A stretch of DNA of 64,000 bases from Edolisoma coerulescens (GCA_013397115.1 VWZW01001018.1:310248-374247), one strand, 5' to 3'; positions 1-15,200 are shown, numbered from the stretch's first letter. A program made the numbers and translations. Notes: a model not told the origin generated them from the letters alone.

Positions 1-212
1 CTTTCTCTGTATTCTGGAACAGCAAAACAAAACCCAAAATATTACTAAGATTTTTTACTAAGTTATTAGCTGAGAGGGCTGGAATGAATAAAGATTCTAA
101 ATGCACTGCATTAGCGAAGTATATTCATAATGCAGGCATTAAAAAAACACATCTTATTGTGTAACTGCTCTTCTTTAAATGTGGCTTGTTTGGTTTTGGG
201 GTTTTTTTGCAG

Positions 213-239
213 GGTCCAAAAGGAGATCCTGGAACAGTG
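213..239 (+). CDS. COL19A1: COL19A1 exon, 27 bp
   Basis: Encodes GPKGDPGTV. It is preceded by a T-rich tract ending in CAG and followed by GTATGT. Phase 0 at both ends. It is the first COL19A1 exon visible in the window and joins in frame to the exon at 1177. Confidence 0.9.
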
Positions 240-3200
240 GTATGTATGTATTTTTTGGTTTTGATAGAGAATTCCCCAAGTAGTTTGACACATGGTACTT
301 CTGAAGGGCAGTAAGAAACCCAAACCAAAACCTCTCATCAGTGACAGCAAAACATGGAGTTGTGAGGCAGTTTTCTAAAACAGTTTAACAATCTGTTTTC
401 AAGAAAATTCACAAAGCCTCGCTTTTTTGTTTCACCATAATGCCTGGAAGCTGAATACATCGTTCTGAACCAGCATCCACTTCCTACTCAGAAAACACCA
501 AGTACCAGAGTTTAGGTGGGAAAAGTGAGATCTGTCAGAGACTTCAGGAAATCCAGACAGCAATTGGCCATGGATTTGATTTAACTGAGAATTGCTGAAA
601 TGCTGGAATTGTTGGCTGTAGTTTAAATGTCCATGGTAAATTACCAGTTTTCTTTCAAAAAATAATTAAAAGGACCTCTCCACTCTACATGATAAGCTGA
701 TTTCTCCAGTGGAGCATGTTTATAGTTTTGTTTCAAAACTTGAAGACCTTCCCAGGGATCCAGCCTGTGTGTCCCTTGCTGCAGAGTAACCTTTGTTTAG
801 GGACCAGAGCACAGAATTGCTCGGAGCTTGGTTCTCTGGTTGACAGTGTATGCTAACAGCCCGGGGCTGTACTGCCTGGAGGTGCTTCAGAGGTGACCTT
901 GGCTTGCAAGAGCACTGGAGTGGAGTCTTCCATTTTACATCTTTCATCAAAATTAAACCATTGGTCCAAATACTTACACAGAGCCTCCAGGAAAAGCTTA
1001 ATTTGCAGATCAGTAAAACAGGACATAACAAAATCTGTTTACCTAATTACTGGTTAGGTTTTTTAGTAATCTCAAGTTAAATAATCTGCTGTTGCTTGCT
1101 GTTCAACATTTCCAATGTTGAGTAAAGAAATTCTAATGTATGGAACTTTTTAATTAAAAAAAACCAAAAAAACCAGGGAGACCCAGGACCAATGGGATTA
1201 CCAGGACTGGAAGGACTCCCAGGGGAAAAGGTAGGACCCTAAAAATTACTTCTTATTTGCCACTATCTGCAACTAAATGTTTTCTGAAGCCTTGTTTGAT
1301 TTATTTTTCATGTGTAAGTTAATGTTTTTGTGAGAAAAATCTTTGCATACTTATTTATATTTTTGTTTGTTGCTTTAGCATGGGTGTAAATCATATACTC
1401 ACTGAACATAAAATTTCATTTTCTGCATCCTGAAAATTGTGTGTAGGAGGTCCTGTAATATTCTTGGTAGAATACTACTATACTTGATAGTAATATAGTT
1501 AATATTTTCCCATGTATGGTTCTTGTTTTCTCTTGAACATCATCTTACCCTTACAGTCCATCTCTTTTTCTCAGCCTTTTGCTTTCTAATTGTGGAGGTT
1601 GATTATGAATTTAAAGAAAAGCTTGCCATAAAAGGCTAAAAAATTCAAGATTTTGATATTAATTTCTAAATATGGCAAAGTACAAAGCATTTACCAGAGA
1701 AACAAAAAAAATTCTGTAAATATGTTTTCTGTCAGCAGTTTGATTTTTCCTGTATGTTCTAATTTAAGAAGAAAAAAAGAGTAAATATTTTTGCAGATGA
1801 AATATTTTTCAGCTTTTTGAATTATGCTATTAAATGACTTCATGCAAAAATGCTTTACTGAAACTTATTTTTCATCACAAAGAAATGTAAATTAAAAGTT
1901 TCCCTCTCAATATCACTGTGCATTCCTCCTACTTGTTCAGTCAGTGACAAGGTCTAAGGTAGGCGTCTATACTAGATACTTAAATGACGTGAGATGGTTC
2001 TTGCTCTGGAAGTCTACAATTTACAAGCAATTAAAGACTAGTCTGATTTCAAAATGAACAAACACAAGGAGACATTACAGGTCTAACTGAGACAAAGTGG
2101 GGACAGGAATTAAATAAAGGGAATAAGCAATGGATCAAATCATGTAAACCAGCTAAGTGAGTGTTTGGCCCTCTCCCAAAGTAAAAATATAATTTCCTTA
2201 ACTAAATTTGGTCCAAAATCCACATTTGTGGTACAAATAAGTGAACAGAATCTCAGAGCCTGCCAGTCCCAGCATTGTGCATGCTGGGTTTTAATTTAGA
2301 GCTATTACACACCTCTGTGTAGCAGAATGCCATCTTCTAAAGACAACATTGGCTGTAATTTCATGATAATTTCATGAACTGCCTTAAGAAGTTTGTATCC
2401 TCTGGATAAAATTTCCCTTCCCTCAGCTGTGCTGACAGTGGTTGCTGTAGCTGTTCTGCAAGCCAGATTGCTGAAAGGACCAGAATAACCCTGAAAAGGA
2501 AAAAAAAAAAAAAAATGTTGCAAGGGAAGTGTTAGGAATTTCTAGTTTCACTGTCATAGCCAGCCTGCAGGGAAAACACCCCAAGTTCTGGGTCCAGGAT
2601 AACCACTGGGGCAGAGGGCGGTGCTCCAGCCAGCAGGCCCTGCCTGCTGCAGGCACTCAGTGCTCCCCACTCAGGGTTCCAGAGGCGCGTGTTGTGCTCC
2701 TCGCTGAGTGACTTCTGCCAGCCTCCAGAGCGGGAGAGGTTGAGCGGTGTCCTGTAAGCTGCTTCCTCCAGACACCAGGTCAGACACGTAACTTGTCATC
2801 TGTTGCACTTTGTGTAGGGGAGTTAAGTGTTTCTAATCACCAGCAGTATCATTGTGCACCTGAACAAAATGATGAGGATGAGACAAACCTCCATTGCTTA
2901 TCAGAACAGAAGCCATAAATCCCAACGCTTCCTGGGGCTCTTATGGACAACACAATGTGGCTGTAGCTATGTTTATAGAGCTTTAGCAAATCTGCTCCAG
3001 GTAACACAAACTCATCTCAGAAAAATATTCCCCTGTTAGTATGGTTTGACAGTGCCAGGGCTTTTCTGACATGAAAATGGAATGAATATAGAAATGAGGA
3101 GCCTGATTTTTTTCTTACATTTTTAACCAGCGTTACACTAACAGAGCACAGTGTTGCAGACCAACATGTCAGCAGTGGGTAAATACCTCTGTGTAGAGTT

Positions 3201-6200
3201 TTAGCACTTGTTGAGCTCTGTCTGTCTGCTTTGGATTACAGTCCTGTTGAGAAAGGTGAATTTGTGCCTGTAATTCATCAGTTCCAGCCAAAAAAACAAC
3301 ACTCTCCTAGCTTAAAGCGTAGTTGAAGGTGGCTGTGTGCTATAACACACACCTGCAAGGGCCATGCCACAAGCAAACAGAGGACGTTGGCTTGTAGTAA
3401 ATGGATGACTGGGTAGCAGGAAAGCAAAAACTTCTTTGAAAACTACATCTTAGATATGGGGATGTTGATATGAAAGTGAATTACCCTGTGTAAATTTTTG
3501 TCATTGTCATGGCCACAAATTATAATTATTTGGAGAGCTACAGATAAGTCAGGGACTTTCCATCCCTTTTCAAGGGAGGCCTCGAGCAGACTCAAAGGGA
3601 AACTTTGTATGAGAGAACCTAAACAAAGGATTTTGGTTACTTGCTCAGGTCTGTAAAATGAGCCAGTGGCACAGATAAACATTAGCATTTAGCCTATTCT
3701 CCTCATTTTCAAATCTCTGAATAATCCTTGCTCAGGTTTTAATGGGAATCCACCAAGAAACTTCTGTTTTGATTGTTGTCATTTAAACATAGATTTATCT
3801 TTTCTTCAGGGTGACCGTGGACCAGCCGGCGCACCAGGAGTGTCGGGGACACCGGTATGTATATTCTTTAAAGAAAACTCGGGTTTTTAGAAGCTGAAAA
3901 AACACTCAAGCAAGGTGCTGAGCTGCAATCTCAATCATTGTGCAACACCAGTGCTTGGCTTATGCTTTATACAGAGCTATGAAGATTATGATTATGAGTT
4001 TTCCCTAAAGAAATTAGAGTTCTAATAGCAGCAAGGGTTCATATTATTATTAAAATGACAAGAGTGAGTGGTGTGAATACACGATAAAGCTGGAATTTGA
4101 AGCTGCATATGCTTAGTTAGGAAATGTGAGATTCTTCTCATTGCTGCAGCTTCTCATTCTCTGTTTAATATAGATAAAGATGTTTTTTGTGTTCCTGGGC
4201 ATGCACAAATTTCTGAGCATATTTCTATCGCAAAGAAAAATTATTAACATTAGTTATTGCAGTCCACACGGATCTGCATATCAAGTCGATCAAACATTTG
4301 CTTTAGGGAAATGCTTTGTCAGCTATTTACATGTGGTATTCAGAGAAGTTTCTGAACGACATCGAGAAACTTTGTTGTAGGTGAAAGAAAAAGTAACTAA
4401 TGATAAATTGAAATTATAATTATTCATTTGTGTTCCTAAAGGAAATGAAGATATTAGATTGCATTCACAGTTTAATAAAAAAGTTTATCCATATTTCAGG
4501 AGGCAATATGGAGTTATTTATATGCAAATAGATTTATTATTAAATTTGGGCAGCTACCAATACATTCAGGAGCTGTTTAAATTATAAATATGTGTTTCAT
4601 GAAATAAAGAGAAGTTTGTGTCTATGCACTCTCATTTCCATTAGGCACTGTTTTAGTCTATTTACTGTGAGTTCCAAGAGAGAACATCATCTTAAATAGC
4701 CTAATTTCATTGAGTTTTTCTCCAAAAAATTGCACATTTAAGGGGAAAAGAAAATTATTTCTCTGAGTTTTATAGCAGATGTAAGAGTTTCAAAGTTTGT
4801 TGTTATGAAACAGATTTTACATTGTTAATAATAACGCTGTAGCTGGTTAGAATGATCACAGTTGTTCATTTCGTATGAATTTCCCACTGGATATGTCCCA
4901 AGTTATTGGATGTTCTCTATTCAAGTTAGATAGGAAATATTTAATGAGGTCCCTTCTTCACTTATGGAGTTGCATTCTGTTGATTATATTTAGTTCTAAT
5001 ATAATCCACTGAAATAAAATATTTCCTCCTGAAATAAATTGTTTGCTTTTACATTTTATGCTGAGGAGTTTTAATCAACAAAGTAGTAGACATGTGAGAC
5101 AAAATTTTCTCAGTAGTCTAGGAAGAGTTTGAGACATATCCACATATCTTGCTGGAAAATAATTTGTCTTCCTTACCTGTCATTATCCCTAGATTGAATA
5201 GCAGACCCTTTTTCCCATCCAGGATTATAAACCTCTTATTTTCTCTTTGGTGTTTTGCTGAGATTGCTGAAATTGTCAGGGAAGCTTGGGCTGAGATTCT
5301 GCAAGCATTGCTACCGATGCCCATTTCCTCAACACAAGCCCTCAGTCCTGCTGTTCCCAGAGCTGTCCCTGGCATTGATGGGTTTGATCCCTCGCTTGCA
5401 CAAGTAACCTGAGGATTTGGTCTAAGGATGCTTTCAGGAAATGTAGATTCAAGTTGTTAAAAGAAAGGCATCCTATAGAAAAGAGACATTTAAAATCAGC
5501 ATTTAAATGATGTCATAAGAGGGGATTGTAAATTCTGGCAGGCTGAACATAAAATTACGGTAAAAGTGGCCAAAAAAGAGCATGAAGAAAATTTGCAAAA
5601 GTCAGTGAGTCAGTAGTAAAGTCACATACAAAAAAATAATCAGGACTAGAAAATACCGGAGGGAAAAAATCATGATTTTACATATATAATGAAAAACTTT
5701 GGTCTGACTATGACTTCTCAAGATGGAAATCATGGTGCTGTAAAAGAAAATTTCATAAAAACATCTCAGTATTCAGGAAGGGTAAAGAAAACCAAGCAAC
5801 TGAGTAGCGTTTAACACAAGAGCCTGTTCACTAAATATGACAAAAATCTGGTAAAATATTTCTTTTTCCTTTCTGAAATCATTAATGAATAATGACATGA
5901 TTATTTCACTCATATACATATATGTTCTCTCTTATTTTTGACATAGACAAAAAATTTCTTTGGCTTCCTAATAATTTGAATCTGTAATATTCTCTTTTTG
6001 CAGGGAAAGCCAGGATCTCCTGGGTCCCCAGGGATGCCAGGAGAACCTGTAAGTACAGATTTGAGTTCTGGATTCTTACAATAGCAAACAAATATTTCAG
6101 ACTCCTAATGAGAGATTTTTCATGCAGATTTTTATGTGTGTTTTCTTCTTTCTTAGGGTGAAAGAGGACCTATAGGAGATATAGGCTTCCCTGGTCCAGA

Positions 6201-9200
6201 AGGGCCGCAAGGAAAACCAGTGAGCAATTTTATACTGAATATATATTTTGTTACAAAAGGATGTGTCTTAGTTTATTGTAAGTTACAAAAGAAAGGACAT
6301 TACGTCTTGCTTTGTGTTAGAGTAGATAACATGTGAAGAACACACAGAGCCGCAGTGCTCAATATTAACCATCCAGAAGAGAATTCCTGGTATTGTGTTT
6401 CAGTAGTTAATGTTACTGAGATGTTGCCTTTAAAGGTCTTATGAAGGTTATTTGGATCTTGTTGACATAAAGGTTCCTCTTGTACTTTTTCCAGGGGGAG
6501 AATATGAACCCAGACACTCAACACAGTCAGTGAAGGATGGGGTGACAGAACAGGTTCTCAGTTTCGGTTTAGATAGAGAAGCGTGTGCTTCATGACTGAA
6601 TAAACTTTGTGACTCTTCTGTATACAGGTGATGCAACACTGCAGCTGAGGCATTTAGTGTTCACTTAGGAGACGTCTAATCTGATCTCTTTGTGTAGTAA
6701 AAGTGTGACAGCAGTGTAGTCAGCACTGTCTGAGCTGGTTTAAAAAAAAACTAGTTTATATTCCAGAAGGGGTTCAGCAAGGGTAGTGCGGGACTCATTA
6801 TCTCCCCTGAAGCTTGGTGTTTTGGGGATGAGCGTAAGAAGCAGACCTTTGCAGCTTGTCAGCACATCTCCACGTTACACTTCTGCCTTGAAAGAAGAGA
6901 TAGTTTCTGTAGCTGCAGCACCAGATTAGCCCAAGGTGCCTAATCTGTGCAAAACTCCACTTTGCAGTATATGAGGAGAAAGAAATATTCCTGATGTCTC
7001 TGCTCATGCAAGTCATCCTTTCTCAGTGAAACAGCTGTGAGTTTGCTACATGTGCAGATCCATAAATATCCTACTAAACACTGCCAGAGCGTTTATCTTG
7101 CAATTGTCTGGCATTGTGCAATTGTTAACATACTCTCTGACATTATTTTGGCCCATACCGACTAGGACTCTCAGATTATGCCACATTCCAGTCTGGAGGA
7201 TAATGTGGGCCTGGAACAGTTTCCAGCAGGTGCTATGAATGCAGCCACCTTCTTTGGAGAAGGAAATAGCTTTAGCCCAGGAGACCAAAACTATGCCGTG
7301 CTACCAGTCCTAAGGCCCAAAGAATGGATCTGGACATGTAATAGTAAGGCATAATCTCTGTAACAGCAGAAGGGTAATTCAGCACCAAGGCTGATATCTA
7401 GAATAAAAGAAATCTCTCCCATGGTTGTATTATGGTATGTATTATGGTATATGTATTACATATATGTATGATTAGCTGGGACTGAAAAAGTGCATGTACA
7501 TGTCCACAAATATTCCACATTTGCAAAATTTCCCCATGATTTGTCATTTAAAGTTGGATGCTCATTAGATTTGATGCACATCTTGATGGTCTTTGTATTT
7601 CTATATTGTAGCCACACAAACTTCTGCTTCTGCAGCTTCAGAGCATTTACTGATATAGAAATAAACACTGATTTTTACCCTTTATATTTTTAAAATACAT
7701 AAACATATTAATTTTTTTTCTTAGGGAATGAATGGAAAAGATGGATTGCCGGGTCCTCCGGTAAGAAAACATGCCTTGTGTATTTCATTCTTCACAAATA
7801 CCACAGCTGTTAATCCTGGGCAGTTGCTTTCCATTCTGCTAACACATGAATACACAACAAAGCCTTTAATTGATAAGTTTATCTTTTTTCAAAAACCATT
7901 TTTCAGGGTACTGTGGGGAGACCAGGAGACAGAGGACCCAAAGGAGAACGTGTAAGTCCCTGTTATGATAACTTTTTCTCTTTTTACTGAGCATCTAAAC
8001 ACCTCGTCGGCACCTATCTTATAGGCAAAATCAAGAAATTAATTCTCTGTGAACTTCCAGCAGTCACCTAGACATGTAAGAGGTTTAGTCCTAGACACCA
8101 TTTTAAGGAATTGGAGTTGAATTGTCTTCTGCTTTTAGAGGAAAAACACATTTTATAGACTTTTTAACACAGTTGGCCTAGACAGTGTAAATTGATCAAT
8201 AGGTTGAAAATTGGAAAGCACCTAATCCTGTTGTGTTGTTGTCAGACTTTGCAAAAGCTATGAACTTGCCCTGTTGTCATCCTTTCTATGTCACAAACAC
8301 ATATCATGTTTCGTATAAAACAAGCTTGTCACACTTGGGCAGCCAGAATGCCAGTGCAATACCTGTTTAATCTGGAAAAGGACATGCTGCTTTATGACAC
8401 TGAAGAGAGACATGAAATTTTAACTATTATTACAATTATCTCTTAAAAAATTAACTCTTTAAGGACACAGGTCTGCATCTGTGAGAGAGATTGCAATGAT
8501 TACAGAAAATAAAGTCAAGGTTTTCTTACAGCCATTATTATTACTGCTGTACAGCATGCTCCTTCAGTTTGAGACCAGCTGTTGTAGTTACAGAAAAGAG
8601 AAGCATCAAAATTGAAAGGACAGAGTAAAACTCTTGAGGTTTTCTTGTCTAATATAAGAATGTCCTCATAGAATCCATTTTAAGAAGGAATAAGCCACCT
8701 GGGCTGAAATAATCTTATATATTCTTTGAGTGACTAAACACTGCTGTTCCTAGTACTTTATAAACTGAGTGACAAACTAGTTTAAAACATGTTTTATACC
8801 AATCAGTTTTCAAGTACTTTCAACAGATACAAGTACTATTGGCTGGCTCATTTATTGCTGTTATCTGCATACCTTGATCACTGACTGTGAGCCTGCTGGA
8901 CTAGAGCACGTAGAAACCCGGGAAAAACAGCACTTCCGTCTGCACAGAATTTGGAACAAGATAAAATACAAAAGATAGGAGAACACTAGAGAGGAGAAGG
9001 GCTGAATAAATCAGCACCTTAGGCAGAGATCACAAAGTGCAAATGTCCTGAGTTTTGTACAATTCATAGTGGAGAGCTTAAAGAGGAATCTGGAGGAAGA
9101 TATGACCTAGTTTTATGAATTTTTACAAGGACCTTTTTCAAAACACAAAGAAAACCCTGGAGGCAGTTAAACAATGCTTGTTTGAAAAGTTGCTGTAGTA

Positions 9201-12200
9201 TTTGATTTGCCTCCTACACATTGGCAGCCTGTAAAACGTGGATTGTTTAGAAGAAAAGGATCAGCTTCACACTGCCATAGCACCATGGTTCTAGAAAAAC
9301 CTGCCTTTTTCTTTATCTCTAGTAGAAGAGCTATCAATACCTTCTCTGCAGGGTTATAAACCTGAGAACTTATATATCATAGAATCATAGAAAGGCCTGG
9401 GCTGGAAGGTATCTTTTAAGATCATCCAGTGCCAATCACCCTGCCATGGGCAGGGACACCTTTTCATGAGACCTGGTTTCTCTAAGTCCCATCCAGTCTG
9501 GCCTTAAATATTTCCAGGGTTGGAGCATCCAAAGCTTCTCTGGACAACCTGTTCCAGTGCCTCACTGTCCTCACAGTAAAGAATTTCTTCCTAATATCTG
9601 ATCTAAACCTACTCTCTTTCAGTCTGAAGCCATTCCCCCTTGTCCTGTCACTACATGCCCTTGTTAAAAATTCCTCTCCAGCTTCATCCTAGACCCCCTT
9701 TGGGTACTAGAAATAGATTAACTAAGATTTTGTGTAAAAGAAGACATAAAATAGTAGGCTTCTAAGGAAAGTTACAGGAAAAATCCTGGTGTCTTTCGCT
9801 GTGTGAATCTGAGCACCTAAATTTTACCTATGCCATAACTGACATTTCTATATCCTTGTATAAGGGCTAAAAACTTTCTATATTCAAGTTCTGTCCTTGA
9901 AAAGTGGGTTACAGAGTCAATCTTCTGTCCTTGAAAAGTGGGTTACAGAGTCAATCTATTCTTTTTGTCATTGACTTCAACATCAAAAGTGCAGGAAAAC
10001 AAAATGTATTTCCAGAGACAGGGTTCAGCCTGTAAAATCATCTTCCCTGCATGACTCAGTTTCTGAACAGGCAAGAATTTTCTCTTTAGCATTGTCGTGA
10101 CTTTTCAGGTTTGTTCCACTGTGTGCAATGGTTTTCTTTCTGCCTTTATTTTACGCAGGGAGATCAGGGTATTCCAGGGGACAGAGGTCCGCAAGGTGAA
10201 CGAGGGAAACCTGGCCCATCAGGAGAAAAGGGGGATGTGGGTCCTGTTGGTCCTCCAGGAGACAGAGGCTATCCAGGATCACCAGGTCATCAAGGTCCCC
10301 CAGGTTCACCAGGACCCCCGGGGTTTTCAGTAAGTAAACATAAGTTTACCGTGGTTGCTTGTGAATTCAGACAGTTATGAAGGTAGCATGGGCTGAGCAG
10401 TGGCAATTCAACTGAGCAATACCACACTATTAGAAAAACTAAGGATTTCTCTCAGATAATTTCAGTGTTCAGTTAAGGTGGAAAAAATATACCTAGATGA
10501 TCAGGCAGTTATTTTTAATTATTTTTTAAAACATCTGCTGTGGATGAACTTTAATTATTTATTTCTTTAGTTCCTGCATATCAATATGGCTACTCAGTAC
10601 AGTTAATTTTCATGCTTTCCATAAGATTAAGAGCTAAAGTCTGAGCCTTTGCAACTGGAAAAGAAAAGGAAGCAGCCAAAATTGATTCTCAGTAGAAATC
10701 AGCATTTGAAAAGACAGTGAAAAGCTGCTTGCCACTTGTAGATTTCTTGATTTGTCTCCATGTGCACACAGGCATACACATCCATGTTACGGGTTCTTTT
10801 TAACCTCAGTCAGATAAGGTAAAGCTCTAAAACACTTTTCCAGTGAAGTTACTGGTGCTGTGGTTCTGGTCTGGTCAGCTGTGCATCAAAGCAATTAGTC
10901 CCCAGGGCAGATGGGAAGTTGGCAGATTCTATGCAAAAGGCAAGTAGAGCAGAGTGGTGTCCCTGGACACCCTTTCTGTCTTGTGCAAGTTAACTTCCAT
11001 ATTCATCACATCCTGGTCATCCTGGCAGCTGGGAGAGCCTCTCCCACTTCATGCCATCAGTGTCTTTACAACATTATAATGTATTTGCAGTAAAGCGGCC
11101 TTTGCAGTTAAGTAAATAACACAGATATATTAAAACACTTATTTGTTGGTGAAAGGTTTATATTTCTAATGCTAATTTGAGCATTTCTTATTTTGGTAGC
11201 ATCATAAAGTGTCCTCTGTATATTCCTTCTGATACATATCACCTTTCTTTTTCTCATCAGGCTGATGCAATTTCACTTGAAGAAATAAAAAAATATATCA
11301 AACAAGAAGTTCTTAAGGTTTTTGAAGGTAAGAAAAGGAAGTATTATACAACTAAATCTGAAATTCTGCTCTAAATTTCTTTATATGTCATGTAACTTGT
11401 TATGTTGGAGTTGGCAGCTACCTTGTTGCTGTAGCTATGTTTAACAAGTCTACTTTGCATGATTCTGTTCAAACAATTAGAAGTTACAGTATCTGTCAAC
11501 CAGAGTATTTCCTTATGTAAAAGATTAGCATTGAATGGTAGTCTGCTCCAAATCATAATAGCCAACATAGGTGAGTATCATTGTAGATACATGTATGTGT
11601 CATATAGTACTGCAGATACATGTTTGTCTACAACACATCATTAAGATATTGGAGTATGTTAATGAGACCATAGATATACCTAATTATTTTGCCCACTTAG
11701 CGGCTGACTGTCTAAACAAGAGAAAGGCTTGACAGCTTTCAGTGACGTAGATCTAAATTTCAGTGCAGTTTTCTCAGCAAATATCCCTGCTGAGTTCCAG
11801 AGCTGCCTGTCAGATCACCATCTTCTGGCACAATTTTAGGCAAGTACCAGATTCAGCCAAGGCCTCTGTATTATGTAACATTTCTTACATGAGTCCTTAC
11901 TCTGAAAAGGAAATATTTTTCTTCCCCAGCATTCCCTTAGTCATGGTAGGAAAGCTGTGACTCAGACAGGTGTCTGAAACAAGATTCTGCTTGAACACCC
12001 CTTAACAGTAGCTTATCTTCCATTGCAAAATGCATTTCTTATGTCTTCAATATGCTTTGCTATTCTGTCACTAATATTTGTGGATACAAACCATCTTCTA
12101 GGGAAAAAAGAAATCATATAAAGCTTGAGACTTCTTAACCTATTCAGACAGTTTTTCACTTTATAACAAGGCTATTGTTTTGTGCATTTTCACCCTTCCC

Positions 12201-15200
12201 CAGGGTGCTAATCCTCAGGAGTTCAAACTACTATGTATTTCAAGAGCAGTTTGTTGAATGTGAAGTCACCTCCTTTTCCCATTCAAATACAATGGTAACA
12301 AGTATTTAGTCTATTCACAAAAAGAAAGCATTAGAAGTTGCCCTGCCTACAGGGAATAATGGAGTTATGTCTCTATAGCTATTCTGTTTTCTACACCTTG
12401 CTAGTGCTCCCACAGACCTTCCAGTTTTGGCATTGTTTCATTTTGCCTACTTTCTATCACCTTCCTTCTTTTTGTTTTTTGATGCCCACTCTTCTCTATT
12501 CTAATTATTTTCTTAAATCTTAAAACTCCACCACAATAAATACCTGCTAGATTGTGGAATGTTTAGGGGTTTAATCTGGTATAAATGAGACAGAGTCAAG
12601 GTTAATACCTATTTTATCTACCTCTAAGGAACACTAAAATGTTACCAAGGGCACTTTATCCCACCAGCATGAACATTTCTATTCTGAAATATCTGCAATT
12701 AATAATCTTTGCTGAGCACTTTCAGGTTTTTTACAACTGTTTTCAGGGTTCCAGCACATTCCAAGAACTGTTCGCAGTATTTAATCTCTACTTTGCAGCT
12801 TAATGTGAGTTACAAATATAGAAGGTAGCCCTCCATCAGTGTGTTAAGTACTAATTATTCTGTCTATGTGTTTTAAGTACTTCCATGAACAGGAGTCAGA
12901 AGTCATTTGAAATATTGGAATACATTAGTAATAGAGAGTAGTAATAGAAACTTTAATACAAATTCATTCTGATTATTTCAAAGGGTAAAGACGCAGACAT
13001 GAATCTGAGTTAGAACTGAAGGTCTCAATACTTATTGGAGCATTTAATACCTTGACATTAAGAAGAGTTAAACACCTTACTTCCAGAAACTTTAGCTGGG
13101 CCTTTGCAATTTTTTTTTCCTGTTTTTTGCTAGCAGATTTCTTACCCACTTTTTCTTGTGTCTTTGATTAATGAAGAAAGGATGGCTCAATTTGTATCCC
13201 AGCTGAAGCTGCCTGCTGCAATGCTTGCCTCCCAAGCTCATGGAAAGCCAGGGCCCCCAGGAAAAGATGGGTCACCAGGACCACCAGGAAAGGACGGTTT
13301 GCCAGGACCACCAGGAGAACGTGGAATTCAAGGTAGGAATTCCAAAAACTGGTCCTGTTAGTTGTATCTTGAAATCCTTATACACTTGCTAATTATTATT
13401 AAATAAGCCAGGATTACCTATATAGCTTTCTAATGATTAACTTTTAAACTTATGTACTTATGTTTTTCCAGACCAGATCTAAATATTAACCCATAGTAAA
13501 TGTGTGGATTTTACTGATTAAAAACTCCTAATCAGTGCATTTTATTCTAATCAGTTATAAAGTTAATTAATTACAGATATCTAAATCTGACAGAATTACT
13601 GTAGCAGTTTTTTGTTTTCTGCAAGATACTTGAATAAGGAAGAAAAACAACGCCAGCACTCTGGCTGTTTAGATCCAGCTTCATACTGAGAGACCGTCTT
13701 ATTTAAGAAAGAAAATTTATCACCTAGTCTGAGTGCTCTCAGCTTTGACCCTGAGACAATACAGGGCAGGAAAAACTGAAGGCAAATGTTCTTCTTTAAG
13801 AAGGAGTGAAAACTGAAGTATTACCAAATGAATTCTTCTTACAGTGAAGGAATCTACAGTCACAAAAAAAAAAAAAATCAGAGTAATCAGCTTTTCGCTA
13901 TACCTCAAACAGTAATTTGTGCATTGCAATGCACTTGGACAGTATAGGACTCACTTCTCTGAACTGTCTTTTACTGCAAAATTAGCTTTGAGGGATCCAG
14001 GTTCATTGTCATTGTGCTCTGCTGTAGAGTCAGCCTTTCAGAGATTAAAAGGAAGAGCAGAACAGACTAAAAGGAGAATTTATCGATGAATAATATTTTG
14101 TGGGTGGGTAACATGTAATTTGCAGTTTATCTGTAGGTAGTTCTTTATTATCTTTTGTTAGTTTGGTCTGCTCTGGAGTCAGAGCAAGTCAGACTGGAAT
14201 GAAGAACATGACAGCAAAGCTGAAGATGTGTGGATCCTAAAGCTATCAGAAGAATAAGGACTTACTAACACTGATAAGCGCAAACCCCTGAGAGAAGCTT
14301 GAAAAATGTGATGGGCTCAGAATGAGAAGAACAAGAATAAAGGATCAAGGAAAACCATAAAAGGCTTAGAATCTTGCAACACTGACTTCATCGTTACTTA
14401 AATATTCAGATCACTGCAAATAGTCACCTTCAATGTCAGTGCCAGATTGTTCAATGATGATGTATGTACTGGATAGTCTCAGATGCTTCTGAGAAGTGAA
14501 ACATTGCACTAGATTTCATTTCCAGCTAGTGAGCATCAAGATTAAAAGATGAGAGCTATGCTTGAAAAAAAACAAAAAAAAAGCTGCTTTTCTATACTTT
14601 ATGCTTAAGTAAAATAGTGCCCCATGTACACAGGATTTCCATTTGTTTTACTGATATGCTCAATACTTTTTTTGGTTAGTAAAAGGTAAGCTAAGTGAGA
14701 AGCCTTTACTTCTCTGATACATCAAAAGATATATGAAATTACACTTCCAAGGAAAGAAAACCAAAAGTTTACTTTGCTTCCTTTTTATACTGTGAATAAG
14801 ACACCGTCCTGTAAGAGGAGCACACTTACAAATACCCTTCATGCCTTTCTCAGTTGTGCCTGTGCATGTTACTGCTTTGTGCCAAGAGTAAAAAGAAATT
14901 CAAATCTCTGAGCACTCTTACGTTCCAGCTTTTCTTCAGCCATAAAATACATAGCAAACAAGACTTCTTGGAGAAGCACATTACGTGCGTGTGTGGCTGA
15001 GCCCGTCAAGGTAGCATGCTGTGTGCACGAGTCCTTATACAGACTCGGTATTGACTGAGAGACACTTCTTATTATACTTCTCACTTGGGTGTAGCCCAGA
15101 CTGCCAGCTGTGGGCAGTAATACCTGTCTGGGCTGGCCGAGTGAGTCACTTGTCCCACACAGGCAGTGAGAAGAAGTAGATGCTTTTGGCAAGCAATTAA

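Larger units (their letters stand above)
240..10158. other. COL19A1 introns, left part of window
   Basis: These introns are AT-rich and unremarkable apart from three items listed separately: the antisense exon-like stretch at 2313-2490, the CR1 tail at 9376-9712 and a 34-bp tandem duplication at 9889-9956. A GC-richer patch lies at about 2570-2750, and a 16-base A run at 2500-2515. I see no further Gly-X-Y exon in the gaps, and the reading frame across them is already complete. Confidence 0.7.
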
